64,000 nucleotides of DNA from assembly GCA_913051545.1 (NCBI GenBank), contig CAJXCD010000001.1, forward strand, positions 172,863 through 236,862, in the 5' to 3' direction. The notes below the pieces were generated by a model. It made no database searches, was not told the origin of the DNA, and saw nothing but the letters and a program-made list of their open reading frames with translations. The stretch is from an uncultured Chloroflexota bacterium. Its GTDB lineage: Bacteria; Chloroflexota; Dehalococcoidia; Lucifugimonadales; CAJXCD01. Positions within the stretch are counted from its first letter, which is position 1, and the number at the start of each line of letters is the position of its first letter. The translations under genes and the position numbers were made by a program. Positions 35,837 through 44,639 of the stretch are shown in pieces.

Positions 35837-36628
35837 TTAGGTGGCTTCTTCCCTTGCTGCACTTAGTGCAATTAATGCTGCCATGTGCCCTGCACCAAAT
35901 CCGTTGTCGATGTTCACTACGGCTACACCGGGGGCACACCCGTTTAACATAGACAAGAGTGGGGTAATGCCCCCCAGATTGGAGCCGTATCCAACACTTG
36001 TAGGAACACCTATAACGGGTGCTCTAACCAAACCGGCTATCACGGATGGTAATGCTCCTTCCATTCCTGCAATTGCCACAATCACTGTGGCTGCTTGCAA
36101 TGTTGGTAAGGCCGCGAAGAGCCTGTGTATGCCTGCGACACCTATATCAAAAACTTCTTCGGCCCTGCATCCCATCAGGGAAGCTGTAATTGTAGCCTCG
36201 CGTGCTATAGGGATGTCTGACGTTCCCGCCGTTGTGATGACGACTCCGGGTACGCTTGGGGTACCTTTCCTGCGGTCGATTGTGATTGCACGAGCGGTTG
36301 AGTCGTAATTTGCATCTTTAACCACCTTTTTTAGAGATTCAAACATGGTTAATGAAGCTTTAGTTACCAGAACGCAATCAGATTTTTCTAGTTGTGTGTT
36401 GGTGATCTGGATTAAATTTTCCGGTGTTTTCCCCTGTCCTAAAATAACCTCTGGGAAGCCGGTTCTCAGGCTACGGTGATGATCCGGCTTAGCAAATCCC
36501 AGATCTTCGTAAGGAAGATCTGCCAATGCCTTGAGTGCGTCGTCGGTAGTTAAGGATCCAGCCCTAACATCCTCTAATAATTTATTGAGTCGTAGTTCGT
36601 CGATAGTCTTCCTCCTGAGTGAACCCAT
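35837..36628 (-). CDS. larB: LarB: pyridinium-3,5-biscarboxylic acid mononucleotide synthase
   Basis: A 263-residue protein with a PurE-like C-terminal domain: TTAGTSDIPIAREA, GIAGIHR-like GVAGIHRLFAAL, AGMEGALPSVIAGLV and PTSVGYG followed by NIDNGFGA. LarB carboxylates nicotinic acid adenine dinucleotide, the first step of nickel-pincer-nucleotide synthesis for lactate-racemase-type enzymes. It is divergent from larE with a 130-base shared spacer. larC and larA are not in the window. Confidence 0.92.
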   Translation of the reverse strand: MGSLRRKTIDELRLNKLLEDVRAGSLTTDDALKALADLPYEDLGFAKPDHHRSLRTGFPEVILGQGKTPENLIQITNTQLEKSDCVLVTKASLTMFESLKKVVKDANYDSTARAITIDRRKGTPSVPGVVITTAGTSDIPIAREATITASLMGCRAEEVFDIGVAGIHRLFAALPTLQAATVIVAIAGMEGALPSVIAGLVRAPVIGVPTSVGYGSNLGGITPLLSMLNGCAPGVAVVNIDNGFGAGHMAALIALSAAREEAT

Positions 36629-36758
36629 GGCGCGAGCCTAATGGAGAGGAGTATATGATGTGTGGGTGTCTTGAGTAAAGATGCGTGGAAGAAGGAAGGC
36701 GGTCTCGTGTTATCATTGCTTCAATGCTTACTTGGTACTTTCTAGGAGAGACTGTTCG

Positions 36759-37601
36759 ATGATTTTGAATTCACAAGAAGCCACGCCACTCAAGGAAAAG
36801 CTGTTTGAGTTAGAATCGATACTTTCTGAGATGGAGTCGGTAGTAGTTGCCTATTCAGGTGGCGTAGACAGCGCACTACTTTCCTCAGTTGCACACCGTA
36901 AATTGGGCCGTAATGCATTGTCTGTGATTGCTGATTCCCCTAGCCTAGCCCCTGCAGAATTGGAAAATGCCAAGAAATCAGCTGTCGAGATGGGTATACG
37001 CCATAAGGTGATAAAAACGAATGAGATCAATAGGTATGATTACCGAGCCAATGGACCAGACAGGTGTTATTTTTGTAAAGATGAACTTTACGCACACTTG
37101 GATAAAATAGCTAAGAAAGAAGGGTTTTTATGGGTGGTAAATGGGACTAATACAGATGACTTAGGAGATCATAGGCCTGGTCTAGAAGCAGCTAAGAACT
37201 ATGGAGTCAGAAGTCCGATGGTGGAAGCAGGAATGTCTAAGCAAAACATTAGAGATTTATCGCTTGAATTAAACCTTGCCACTTGGGATAAGCCTGCGCA
37301 GGCTTGTTTGGCTTCCAGAATCCCATATGGGACCATGGTTTCGGAAGAAACTTTGTATAAGATTGCTGATGCGGAGAAGTTCTTGCGAGATATGGGTTTC
37401 AGCCAGCTTCGAGTACGACACCACGACTCTATAGCTAGGATAGAACTAGAAATATCTGAGATAGAGTTGATAATGAAGAAAGAAATAAAAGATCGGGTTG
37501 TAGAACATTTTAAATCCATAGGCTATTTGTACGTTACTCTTGATTTGGCAGGTTTTCGGTCAGGTAGTCTCAACGAAGAACTTTCGAGAGGCAAAAACTA
37601 G
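36759..37601 (+). CDS. larE: LarE: ATP-dependent sacrificial sulfur transferase
   Basis: A 280-residue PP-loop enzyme that supplies sulfur to the nickel-pincer cofactor. The ATP site SGGVDS is at 33-38, CYFCKDELY follows, and the sulfur-donor Cys183 lies in QACLASRIPYGT, matching Cys176 of the Lactobacillus enzyme. This is therefore of the single-Cys sacrificial type by motif. ATG 36759 is chosen because AGGAGA lies nine bases upstream and the protein then starts like the family; the frame is open to 36681. It is divergent from larB. Confidence 0.92.
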   Translation: MILNSQEATPLKEKLFELESILSEMESVVVAYSGGVDSALLSSVAHRKLGRNALSVIADSPSLAPAELENAKKSAVEMGIRHKVIKTNEINRYDYRANGPDRCYFCKDELYAHLDKIAKKEGFLWVVNGTNTDDLGDHRPGLEAAKNYGVRSPMVEAGMSKQNIRDLSLELNLATWDKPAQACLASRIPYGTMVSEETLYKIADAEKFLRDMGFSQLRVRHHDSIARIELEISEIELIMKKEIKDRVVEHFKSIGYLYVTLDLAGFRSGSLNEELSRGKN

Positions 37602-37637
37602 CGTCCGAATGTAACCCACTCTTTATTACAAGAATGC

Positions 37638-38426
37638 TTATCTGCCTTGAAATGACGGTTTGGTCCCGGCCACGAAAGATTTTTGCCCCTCCTGAAAATC
37701 CAAACTGTCAAAAATAGCGAATGGCAGATCCGACTCTTCTTCGTTTAGGTTACTAAGAGATGGGTTTTTCAAAACGGTCTGCAGTATTTCCTTGTGTCCT
37801 TTATGGGATAGTGGTGCTAGCTGTGCCATTTCATTGGCTAAACTGTAACAAACCTTATCTGCGTCTTGAGTAGACACCAAGGAATTAATCAGTCCAATTT
37901 GGAAAGCTGTTTCTGCGCTGATAATTTTTCCAGACAGTAATAAATATGATGTGTTCCCAGGCCCGATTAGGCTTACAAGACGACGCATCTCTTTATAGCC
38001 TACTAGAATTCCAAGATGTGCCACAGGGACTCCAAACCTGGCATTGTTACTAGCTATTCGTATGTCAGTTGCCAGAGACAACTCGCATCCTCCTCCGATA
38101 CAGAAACCTTTAATTAGGGATATTGTAGGTTTTTCGATCGATTCTATTGCGTCCATCGCCCCATCAAACGCTATGGAATAATCTTTGGCTAGGTTAGAGC
38201 TATTGCGATGGTTGGCGAAATCTTTAATGTCTGCTCCAGCAGAAAAAGCCTGATCCCCTGCACCAGTCAGCACAACCACCCTGACCCTTGAACTGCTCGA
38301 TAGGTTATTGGCGATTTCCCTCAATTTAATCCAGCCTTCATAATTGATGGCGTTACGCTGGTCGGGTCGGTTGAAAGTAATGGTAGCAATGCCATTTTGT
38401 TCTTCTACAAATAGGTCACTATTCAT
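37638..38426 (-). CDS. Enoyl-CoA hydratase/isomerase family protein
   Basis: A 262-residue crotonase-fold enzyme. The oxyanion-hole segments FSAGADIKDF and KGFCIGGGCELSLATDIRIAS are present; the usual catalytic Glu positions cannot be set with certainty. Substrates may be unsaturated acyl-CoA or another CoA thioester. It precedes nothing downstream on its strand (larE converges) and follows the SDR gene by 46 bases, so the two are probably one transcript. Confidence 0.87.
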   Translation of the reverse strand: MNSDLFVEEQNGIATITFNRPDQRNAINYEGWIKLREIANNLSSSSRVRVVVLTGAGDQAFSAGADIKDFANHRNSSNLAKDYSIAFDGAMDAIESIEKPTISLIKGFCIGGGCELSLATDIRIASNNARFGVPVAHLGILVGYKEMRRLVSLIGPGNTSYLLLSGKIISAETAFQIGLINSLVSTQDADKVCYSLANEMAQLAPLSHKGHKEILQTVLKNPSLSNLNEEESDLPFAIFDSLDFQEGQKSFVAGTKPSFQGR

Positions 38427-38472
38427 AATCTAGTTTCCTTAAGTAAGTCCATTTAAAAACCCCCTGTGAATA

Positions 38473-39252
38473 TTAGAAAGAGGCATAGCCCCCGTCCACT
38501 GGGATAACAGCCCCCGTAATGTAGTCGGAAGCACTGCTCGAAAGAAAAACAGCGGTGCCTCCTAGTTCAGGCGGTTCGCCCCACCGGCCGGCAGGAATCC
38601 TAGAGGTGATCGAAGAATATCTTTCAGGGTGCTCGGTCTTTATTTTGGACGTCAAATCAGTATGTATCCATCCGGGCAGGATCGTATTAGCTTGAATATT
38701 ATCTTTAGCCCAAGCTACCGCCAGGCTCTTAGTGTACTGTACAACACCTCCCTTACTGGCTCCATATGGGGCACCCCAGTCAATCCCAAAAATTGATGTC
38801 ATAGATCCAATATTGATAATTTTGCCACCACCGCCTTGAGCCATATGGGGGTGCACCTCTCGTGAACACAAAAACATGCTGGTTAAGTTAGTGCCTAACA
38901 CTTTTCCCCACTCGTCTATAGAATATTCTTGAGGAAATTTTCGTATGTTGGTTCCAGCGTTGTTCACAAGGACATCAATCTTTCCAAATCTGCTGACAGT
39001 CATGTTGATAGCTGACTGAACCGAATTCTCATCGGTGGCATCTAATTCAGTGCTCAATGCCGTGGCGCCCATCGAAGTAAGCTTCAGGACGGCTGATTCA
39101 GATTTAGACGTGTTGCGAGCTGCTATTACTACTGATGCGCCTGCGTTTGCTAGCTCCGTCGCTATGCCAAATCCAATTCCTCCATTTCCTCCTGTTACCA
39201 TTGCTACTTTGCCACTGAGGTCGAACATGCTAGTGTTTTTCATTTTCTCCAC
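38473..39252 (-). CDS. Short-chain dehydrogenase/reductase
   Basis: A 259-residue classical SDR. The nucleotide motif TGGNGGIGFGIA is near residues 20-31, NNAG near 92, the catalytic Ser in NIGSMTS and YGASKGG (Tyr-x3-Lys) near 160. The C-terminus ends TGAVIPVDGGYASF. It resembles FabG and gluconate 5-dehydrogenase; the substrate is not assignable. It sits between the hydratase and the PhyH gene on the minus strand. Confidence 0.88.
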   Translation of the reverse strand: MEKMKNTSMFDLSGKVAMVTGGNGGIGFGIATELANAGASVVIAARNTSKSESAVLKLTSMGATALSTELDATDENSVQSAINMTVSRFGKIDVLVNNAGTNIRKFPQEYSIDEWGKVLGTNLTSMFLCSREVHPHMAQGGGGKIINIGSMTSIFGIDWGAPYGASKGGVVQYTKSLAVAWAKDNIQANTILPGWIHTDLTSKIKTEHPERYSSITSRIPAGRWGEPPELGGTAVFLSSSASDYITGAVIPVDGGYASF

Positions 39253-39312
39253 GATATACTCTCCATTGCATAACGGCGATGTGTTGTTAATAAGAGATGT
39301 TCTGAGAAGCAG

Positions 39313-40140
39313 TCAGGTGTATGCGCCTGGCACGATATGGTCCCCTAATAAGCGAAGTTGTCGAGGGGTTGCATTCGCAAGTAAGGTCTCATCAAAGGCA
39401 AATTTATTTAGGTAAGGAGGCATGCGCTGTGATATCCATCTACTCGAATAGTGTACCTGGACTAAATAACGACTCTTCGTACTATTATTAGCACTGCCGC
39501 GATGCCATATTTCACTGCGGAACATTACAACGTCCCCTGCGTTAACTATAACGCTTTGTTCTTTCGCACCGTTCCACTCCATCTCGTTTTCTTCAGGTGT
39601 CCTGCCTGCGCGGTGGCTGCCAGGGATCATTTTAGTTGGACCCAATTCTTCTGTTATATCATTTAGATAATAGTGTGCAGTGGCAATAAATATGGGTATT
39701 TTGACCCTAGGGTTAATAGCTACATCTGCTGGCAAGGGTATAGGAGACCAGTCAACGTGTAAGTGTTGATCTGGCCGTCCGGGGCCAGATCGCCAGGCTG
39801 ACATCCCAATTATGTGGCAATCTTCTCCTAGCGCAGCCTCAGCAAGTTCTATAACTCGAGGCCGATCAAGACAATTGAAGAAAACACGGTCTCGATTAAA
39901 TGCATTTTTTATATGGATACTGGTTTCACTGCGAGTATTACCAGACCACACTTCGTCCCCTGGGTCTCTGATTAAATCATTAGCTTCTGCAATAGGAGTT
40001 AGGCAGTCTATGGCGTCCCTAAGTTCCATAATCTCGTTAGCATTTAACATATTAGGTACGTAAGCATAGCCAGACTCTTCAAGGTCATGCAATCGGTCAT
40101 TAAGATTTTGGCGATCTCTAAGCAGTATGTTTTCTGACAT
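39313..40140 (-). CDS. Phytanoyl-CoA dioxygenase (PhyH) family protein, first copy
   Basis: A 275-residue Fe(II)/2-oxoglutarate-dependent oxygenase. The iron site is HLHVDWSPI (His-x-Asp) and the distal His in SEIWHRGSAN, with the 2-oxoglutarate Arg in STKSRYLVQVHY. The N-terminus has the family's GYAYVPNMLNANEI. The substrate is unknown; such genes are numerous in marine SAR202-type genomes. GGAG lies five bases before the ATG. The second PhyH gene lies immediately upstream with about 100 bases between. Confidence 0.85.
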   Translation of the reverse strand: MSENILLRDRQNLNDRLHDLEESGYAYVPNMLNANEIMELRDAIDCLTPIAEANDLIRDPGDEVWSGNTRSETSIHIKNAFNRDRVFFNCLDRPRVIELAEAALGEDCHIIGMSAWRSGPGRPDQHLHVDWSPIPLPADVAINPRVKIPIFIATAHYYLNDITEELGPTKMIPGSHRAGRTPEENEMEWNGAKEQSVIVNAGDVVMFRSEIWHRGSANNSTKSRYLVQVHYSSRWISQRMPPYLNKFAFDETLLANATPRQLRLLGDHIVPGAYT

Positions 40141-40240
40141 GGTATCTCCGTTTAGCGGCTCTTTATATAAACTGATTAGCTGACTATAGATTTAATGCGA
40201 GGGAATTTAGATTGCATATTTTTGATTTCCACAAATTCCG

Positions 40241-41062
40241 TTAGTTTTCCTCTGTGTTTTGCTTAAGGGTTCTAAGCAATGTTCTCACCTTGGCTTCTCT
40301 TAACGGGCGAATCATACTATGAATTCTTGAGCTTTTACTACTGGTAAAGGACGGATGAGGTTCAAAAATAGACTTGTAGCCTGAGTGTTTGATGAGCGAG
40401 CCAATCTCGTAATGAGTTGAGGGTTCCGCAGCGAATTTCAAGGCTATGTACCTACGGTTGGGAAAACTATCAAAAACGGCGTGGAACAGGCTTTGGGAGA
40501 AGAAAACTAAATCTCCAGGGGAAGATTCCAGGGAGATGCTCGGTACATCTTTCGAATTAATGCCAAGGCCGGGAATGGGGTTCTTTTTTTGTCTATCGTG
40601 ATTCGCTTGAAGGGGCCACAGGTCAGTGTGGAACGGCAATTTGTGAGACCCTGGTATTACCCTCAGGGCGCCTCGTTTCACGGAAGTCTTGTCGAGGTAA
40701 ACTATTGCCTTTAAACGAGGGTATTTGATTTCTTGGTCACCAGGTCTGTCTGCATGCCAGTAGTGCTGTTTGTGGGAAGTAATGTTCCCTTCGGAGCCCG
40801 CCCATATAAAATTAGGGCCTAATATCTGTTTCACAGTATCAAACACCTTGTCATTCTCAACCATTCGTATTAAATCAGGAGCTTTCTCAACGACCGCCCA
40901 GACGCTTTGCCCTGTCTCGCTTAAAGGTGAACCATCTCTGTCTTGTAGGAGAACGTTATCAAATGCCTTGGTGATGACGTTCATTTCCATTTCAGAAAAA
41001 GCTTGCCGAACCACAACAAATCCGAAGGTGTCGAAATGGGATTTCTGACCACAAGAAAGCAT
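40241..41062 (-). CDS. Phytanoyl-CoA dioxygenase (PhyH) family protein, second copy
   Basis: A 273-residue homologue with HYWHADRPGD (iron His-x-Asp) and FHAVFDSFPNRRYIAL (distal His and Arg); GSHKLPFHTD is also typical. It is divergent enough from the neighbouring PhyH that it is unlikely to be a recent duplicate. GGAGGAAA lies five to nine bases before the ATG. It is divergent from the PHP-domain gene. Substrate unknown. Confidence 0.84.
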   Translation of the reverse strand: MLSCGQKSHFDTFGFVVVRQAFSEMEMNVITKAFDNVLLQDRDGSPLSETGQSVWAVVEKAPDLIRMVENDKVFDTVKQILGPNFIWAGSEGNITSHKQHYWHADRPGDQEIKYPRLKAIVYLDKTSVKRGALRVIPGSHKLPFHTDLWPLQANHDRQKKNPIPGLGINSKDVPSISLESSPGDLVFFSQSLFHAVFDSFPNRRYIALKFAAEPSTHYEIGSLIKHSGYKSIFEPHPSFTSSKSSRIHSMIRPLREAKVRTLLRTLKQNTEEN

Positions 41063-41161
41063 GACTTTCCTCCAAAAAACGGCGTTCGCCTAATTGCTTT
41101 ACAATTATCACGCTTTATAATTTCAATCAAGTATCAAAATCACTCTTCAGGGAGGTGCTAG

Positions 41162-42061
41162 TTGGGCCAAGAACGTTGGTATAAAGGGAGCTTGCATGCC
41201 CATACTACTGAATCTGACGGAGACTACCCTCCAGAAAAGGTTGCAGAATGGCATCGGAACCATGGTTATGATTGGCTTGTCTTAAGCGACCATAACCTTT
41301 TAACCCGACTAAAAAAACATTTGAGTACGCCACTGATGGTTCCGGGTGAGGAAGTAACAGTAAATCTTGAAGGTCAGGAGAAAGCAGTCTACGTAAATTC
41401 TGTGGGTATATCCAAGGTTGTACAGCCAGTTGACGGAGGAGATGTGCTCGGCACGTTGCAGAAGAATGTTAGTGCAGTTTTAGAAGCAGGAGGGATGGCC
41501 TCATTGTGTGCCCCGTACTTCCGACCAGGCTTTGACCATGAATCATTGAAAAAGGTGACCGGATACCGCTTTATTGAAGTATTTAATGCACATCCGTTAA
41601 ACGTGCATGGAGACCCACGCACGTTTAGTTACGAGGGTATTTGGGATGCGATTTTGAGTTCCGGTCAGTTGGTTTACGGGACTGCAACGGACGACACACA
41701 CAATTACAAAGACTATGGAGCTGATAAGGCTAATCCAGGTAGAGCGTGGGTAATGACTAGGGGTGTAGCATTGACGGAAAAAACCATTCTAGAGAGTCTT
41801 TATAGAGGAGATTTTTATTCATCTACAGGTGTGGTTCTAAACGACATAGAAATTACCAACAGCTCTATTTCTGTAGAAATCAAACCGGGACTAATGCAAA
41901 ATTTTGTCACAACATTCATTGGAAGTGAAGGTCGCGAGCTCAACCAACAGTCCGGTCACAAAGCTACATATAAAATTCAAGGCGGAGAAGGCTATGTGCG
42001 AGCGCGCGTGGATTCTTCGGTAGGGTCCAGGGCATGGATACAGCCCGTTATTGTTAAATAA
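41162..42061 (+). CDS. PHP-domain protein
   Basis: A 299-residue protein that begins with the PHP metallo-phosphoesterase motif KGSLHAHTTESDG, followed by WLVLSDHN (metal Asp/His) and a distal GTATDDTHNY. Similar proteins are annotated as PHP-domain or CehA/McbA-type metallohydrolases. It starts with TTG; GGGAGG lies seven bases upstream. It is followed after 79 bases by the duplicated-domain protein on the same strand, with a possible promoter between. Confidence 0.78.
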   Translation: MGQERWYKGSLHAHTTESDGDYPPEKVAEWHRNHGYDWLVLSDHNLLTRLKKHLSTPLMVPGEEVTVNLEGQEKAVYVNSVGISKVVQPVDGGDVLGTLQKNVSAVLEAGGMASLCAPYFRPGFDHESLKKVTGYRFIEVFNAHPLNVHGDPRTFSYEGIWDAILSSGQLVYGTATDDTHNYKDYGADKANPGRAWVMTRGVALTEKTILESLYRGDFYSSTGVVLNDIEITNSSISVEIKPGLMQNFVTTFIGSEGRELNQQSGHKATYKIQGGEGYVRARVDSSVGSRAWIQPVIVK

Positions 42062-42086
42062 AATCTGGCGTCATGTAATATTGGGA

Positions 42087-42092
42087 TATAAT
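42087..42092 (+). promoter_or_regulatory. -10 element upstream of the duplicated-domain gene
   Basis: A perfect TATAAT 48 bases before the ATG at 42141; the -35 region is not clear. AAGGGGG at about 42124-42130 serves as ribosome-binding site. Confidence 0.4.
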
Positions 42093-42140
42093 CTAGGTCA
42101 AAGGCACTAATAAGCCCTGAATCAAGGGGGAATCTTTAGA

Positions 42141-42977
42141 ATGATGCACTATGCTGACCCGAAATTCATTTCTGAGGGATTTAGGAGAGAACTCCGTCAC
42201 ACGGAGCCAGTATGTTTAGGCGAAGGGGTAATCAAAATTAGCTTGCAGTATCAGGATGTGGTAAACGACCAGGGAGTATCAGTGGAAGTCATCGGACAGG
42301 AGGAAGGGTCCGAAGTGTCAGTGCTAAGATACTACTGTTACGACCACGACCCGCACTATTTTTATGGACCTGAGAGCAAAGGGGATCGGAAGAACATAGA
42401 TAAAGTCACAGATGGTGACCCGTTGGAATGGGTGATAGGGCAACTTGAGAAGCGATTTAAGGCTTTAGTGGTTCGTGCCGGATACCCAAAAATCGCCGAC
42501 GCGATAGATATTAAGACTATTGATCCATTGATTGCTACAGTGGGTGTAACCGCTCGCCAGATAGCAACCGACGAAAGATCCACCGTTAAACATAACAGGG
42601 GAGATATAGTTCTTGAGGCAGGCCCTGTCAGATTTGGTGTTGAGGATCGTGAGCCGGGAATAGCTATTCACGTTCTTGGTGATGTAATGGGTGAAGAAAT
42701 TGAGCTGTTGGCTTTCGATTGTTTTGATATTGACCCACACTATCACTATGGACCAAGAAATAAAAACAAAAGACTGTATTTAGATACTGCGGCCAATCCA
42801 GACCCTCTGAATTGGTGTTTGGGCTTACTCAGGGGGGGCAAATTGGCTCCAATGCTTCAGCATGCTGGTTATCATGACCACGCAGCTCGCCTAAACCCGG
42901 TCGTAGTTGCCTCTACGGTAATTGAACTAGAGAAAGTGGCCAAGGAAATGCAACATACCAGGGGTGAGCGTCCCTGA
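42141..42977 (+). CDS. Unrecognised protein of two 128-residue repeats with DxDPHYxYGP motifs
   Basis: A 278-residue protein I cannot assign to a family. It consists of two homologous copies offset by exactly 128 residues: DHDPHYFYGP (68-77) and DIDPHYHYGP (196-205); DGDPLEWVIGQL (91-102) and NPDPLNWCLGLL (219-230); RAGY (112-115) and HAGY (241-244). The charged, His- and Asp-rich motif suggests metal or ligand binding, which is an inference. There is no signal peptide or membrane helix. It follows a PHP-domain gene; the minus-strand ABC operon converges from the right. Confidence 0.75.
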   Translation: MMHYADPKFISEGFRRELRHTEPVCLGEGVIKISLQYQDVVNDQGVSVEVIGQEEGSEVSVLRYYCYDHDPHYFYGPESKGDRKNIDKVTDGDPLEWVIGQLEKRFKALVVRAGYPKIADAIDIKTIDPLIATVGVTARQIATDERSTVKHNRGDIVLEAGPVRFGVEDREPGIAIHVLGDVMGEEIELLAFDCFDIDPHYHYGPRNKNKRLYLDTAANPDPLNWCLGLLRGGKLAPMLQHAGYHDHAARLNPVVVASTVIELEKVAKEMQHTRGERP

Positions 42978-43005
42978 GACGAACAAGAAAACTAAAGTTG
43001 TATTA

Positions 43006-43731
43006 TTAACTACTATCTGGATTTCTGTATCGTTGTCCTGAATGAGTGGATTCTACAAGGTTGCCGTCCCGGATTTCTTTTACTTGATCTGCCATTGATA
43101 GTAGGGTGGAGTCGTGTGTTGCTGCAACGACACTAATTTTCTGTGATCGTACCATCTCTTCAAACAGTCCAAAAATGGATCTTGCATTGACAGAATCAAG
43201 TTCGCCCGTAGGTTCGTCAGCCAGTAGCAAAAGGGGGCGACTCACCATCGCTCGAGCTATAGCAACTCTCTGCTGCTCACCTCCAGAAAGTTCATAAGGT
43301 CGGTGTTTGGCCCTAGCAATGAGTCCGACATTTTCGAGTGATTCCCAAGTTCTTTCTTCTCTTTCTTTGGCCTTTACGCCCGAGATTCTTAGAGGAAGTT
43401 CTACATTTTCGAAGGCACTGAGAAGGGGAAGAAGCCCAAAAGACTGGAAGACGAAGCCTACCTTGTTGCGGCGGATCTCAGTTAATTCGCGCTCATTCAT
43501 TTCTGCCATGTCCTGTTCCTCGAAAAGCACCTTGCCGCTAGTGGGTTGGTCAAGTCCTGCTATGAGGTTCAACAACGTTGTCTTGCCAGAGCCTGATCTT
43601 CCGACTATGGCCACAAATTGACCAGTATTTATTTCTAGGTTCACATTTTGGACGGCCTTAACTTCTTGGGTACCAATAGAATAAGTTCGTCCGAGTTCAA
43701 CTGCTGCTAGTATTCTTTGGGGATTAGTCAC
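43006..43731 (-). CDS. ABC transporter ATPase, MacB/LolD type
   Basis: A 241-residue ATPase. Walker A GRSGSGKTTLL, signature LSGGEQQRVAIARAM and Walker B LLLADEPTGELDS are intact. It is the type that pairs with FtsX/MacB-like permeases. It is the last gene of a four-gene minus-strand operon and overlaps the preceding ATPase gene by four bases (ATGA type), so the two are translationally coupled. The two ATPases probably form a heterodimer serving the two permeases. Confidence 0.9.
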   Translation of the reverse strand: MTNPQRILAAVELGRTYSIGTQEVKAVQNVNLEINTGQFVAIVGRSGSGKTTLLNLIAGLDQPTSGKVLFEEQDMAEMNERELTEIRRNKVGFVFQSFGLLPLLSAFENVELPLRISGVKAKEREERTWESLENVGLIARAKHRPYELSGGEQQRVAIARAMVSRPLLLLADEPTGELDSVNARSIFGLFEEMVRSQKISVVAATHDSTLLSMADQVKEIRDGNLVESTHSGQRYRNPDSS

Positions 43732-44618
43732 TTCTGTTCCTCTTCTGGCACTAAGGTTACTCGCCCGTCTTCAACTACAACCCTGGCCCTCTCTTTAATC
43801 TGAAGCTGGTCAAGATATTCTTTTGGTATTTGGACCCTTCCTGCACCGTCTACAAGCGTAAATTCTTCTAGTTTGGCATCTACTTGAGCTTCACCGGAAA
43901 TTTTTTCGTACGAAACCTTCCTGCGAACCTCCGTAGACATTTTGCCATCTCGAATCATTACAAGTCGTCCAACCTTGTAGGCTATGTCAGGGTCGTGGCT
44001 GACAATCATTATCGTGGTGTTAAATTCCTGATTGATCTTGCCGAAAAGGTCTAAAACCTCACTCGCAGTTGCATCGTCTAATTCGCCGGTTGGTTCATCT
44101 GCCAATAACAACGGAGGTGTGTTCGAAAGGGCAACTCCAATTGCAACACGTTGTTGTTCTCCACCAGATAATTTTTCAGGGGTATGATCCATGCGATCTG
44201 ATAAGCCGACAGTTTCTAAAAGATAACGAGCCTTTTCTTCTCTCTCTTTGGAAGGCACATTTGTCAACATCATTGGCAGGGAGACGTTTTCTAGTGCTGT
44301 AAGATACGGGAAAAGATTTCGGCTAGTTTGTTGCCATACAAATCCCACTTCGTGGCGTCGATACGTCTCAACGTCTTTGGAGGTCATTCGCAAAAGATCT
44401 GTTTGCCCAACACTTACCCTTCCGGCTGAAGGCGTGTCATAACCTGCTAGAATGTTGAGTAAGGTTGACTTACCGCTGCCACTTGCACCGACCACCGCTA
44501 CAACCTCCCCTTCATCTACGACAAGGTCTAGCCCTCGTAAGGCCACTACCTCCAAATCGGCTATCTTGTATATCTTAAATAGATCTTCACAAACAATGTA
44601 TGCTGTTGTTGACGTCAC
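43728..44618 (-). CDS. ABC transporter ATPase with AbrB-like C-terminal extension
   Basis: A 296-residue ATPase of the same type (Walker A GASGSGKSTLL, signature LSGGEQQRVAIGVAL, Walker B LLLADEPTGELDD). The last 45 residues add a segment VDGAGRVQIPKEYLDQL, then VVVEDGRVTLVPE, which resembles an AbrB/SpoVT swapped-hairpin domain. That domain would normally bind DNA or dimerise. The start is GTG at 44618 after GGAGATAAC. It is separated from the permease upstream by 21 bases. Confidence 0.87.
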   Translation of the reverse strand: MTSTTAYIVCEDLFKIYKIADLEVVALRGLDLVVDEGEVVAVVGASGSGKSTLLNILAGYDTPSAGRVSVGQTDLLRMTSKDVETYRRHEVGFVWQQTSRNLFPYLTALENVSLPMMLTNVPSKEREEKARYLLETVGLSDRMDHTPEKLSGGEQQRVAIGVALSNTPPLLLADEPTGELDDATASEVLDLFGKINQEFNTTIMIVSHDPDIAYKVGRLVMIRDGKMSTEVRRKVSYEKISGEAQVDAKLEEFTLVDGAGRVQIPKEYLDQLQIKERARVVVEDGRVTLVPEEEQK

Positions 44619-44639
44619 TCTAGTTATCTCCAGATATTA

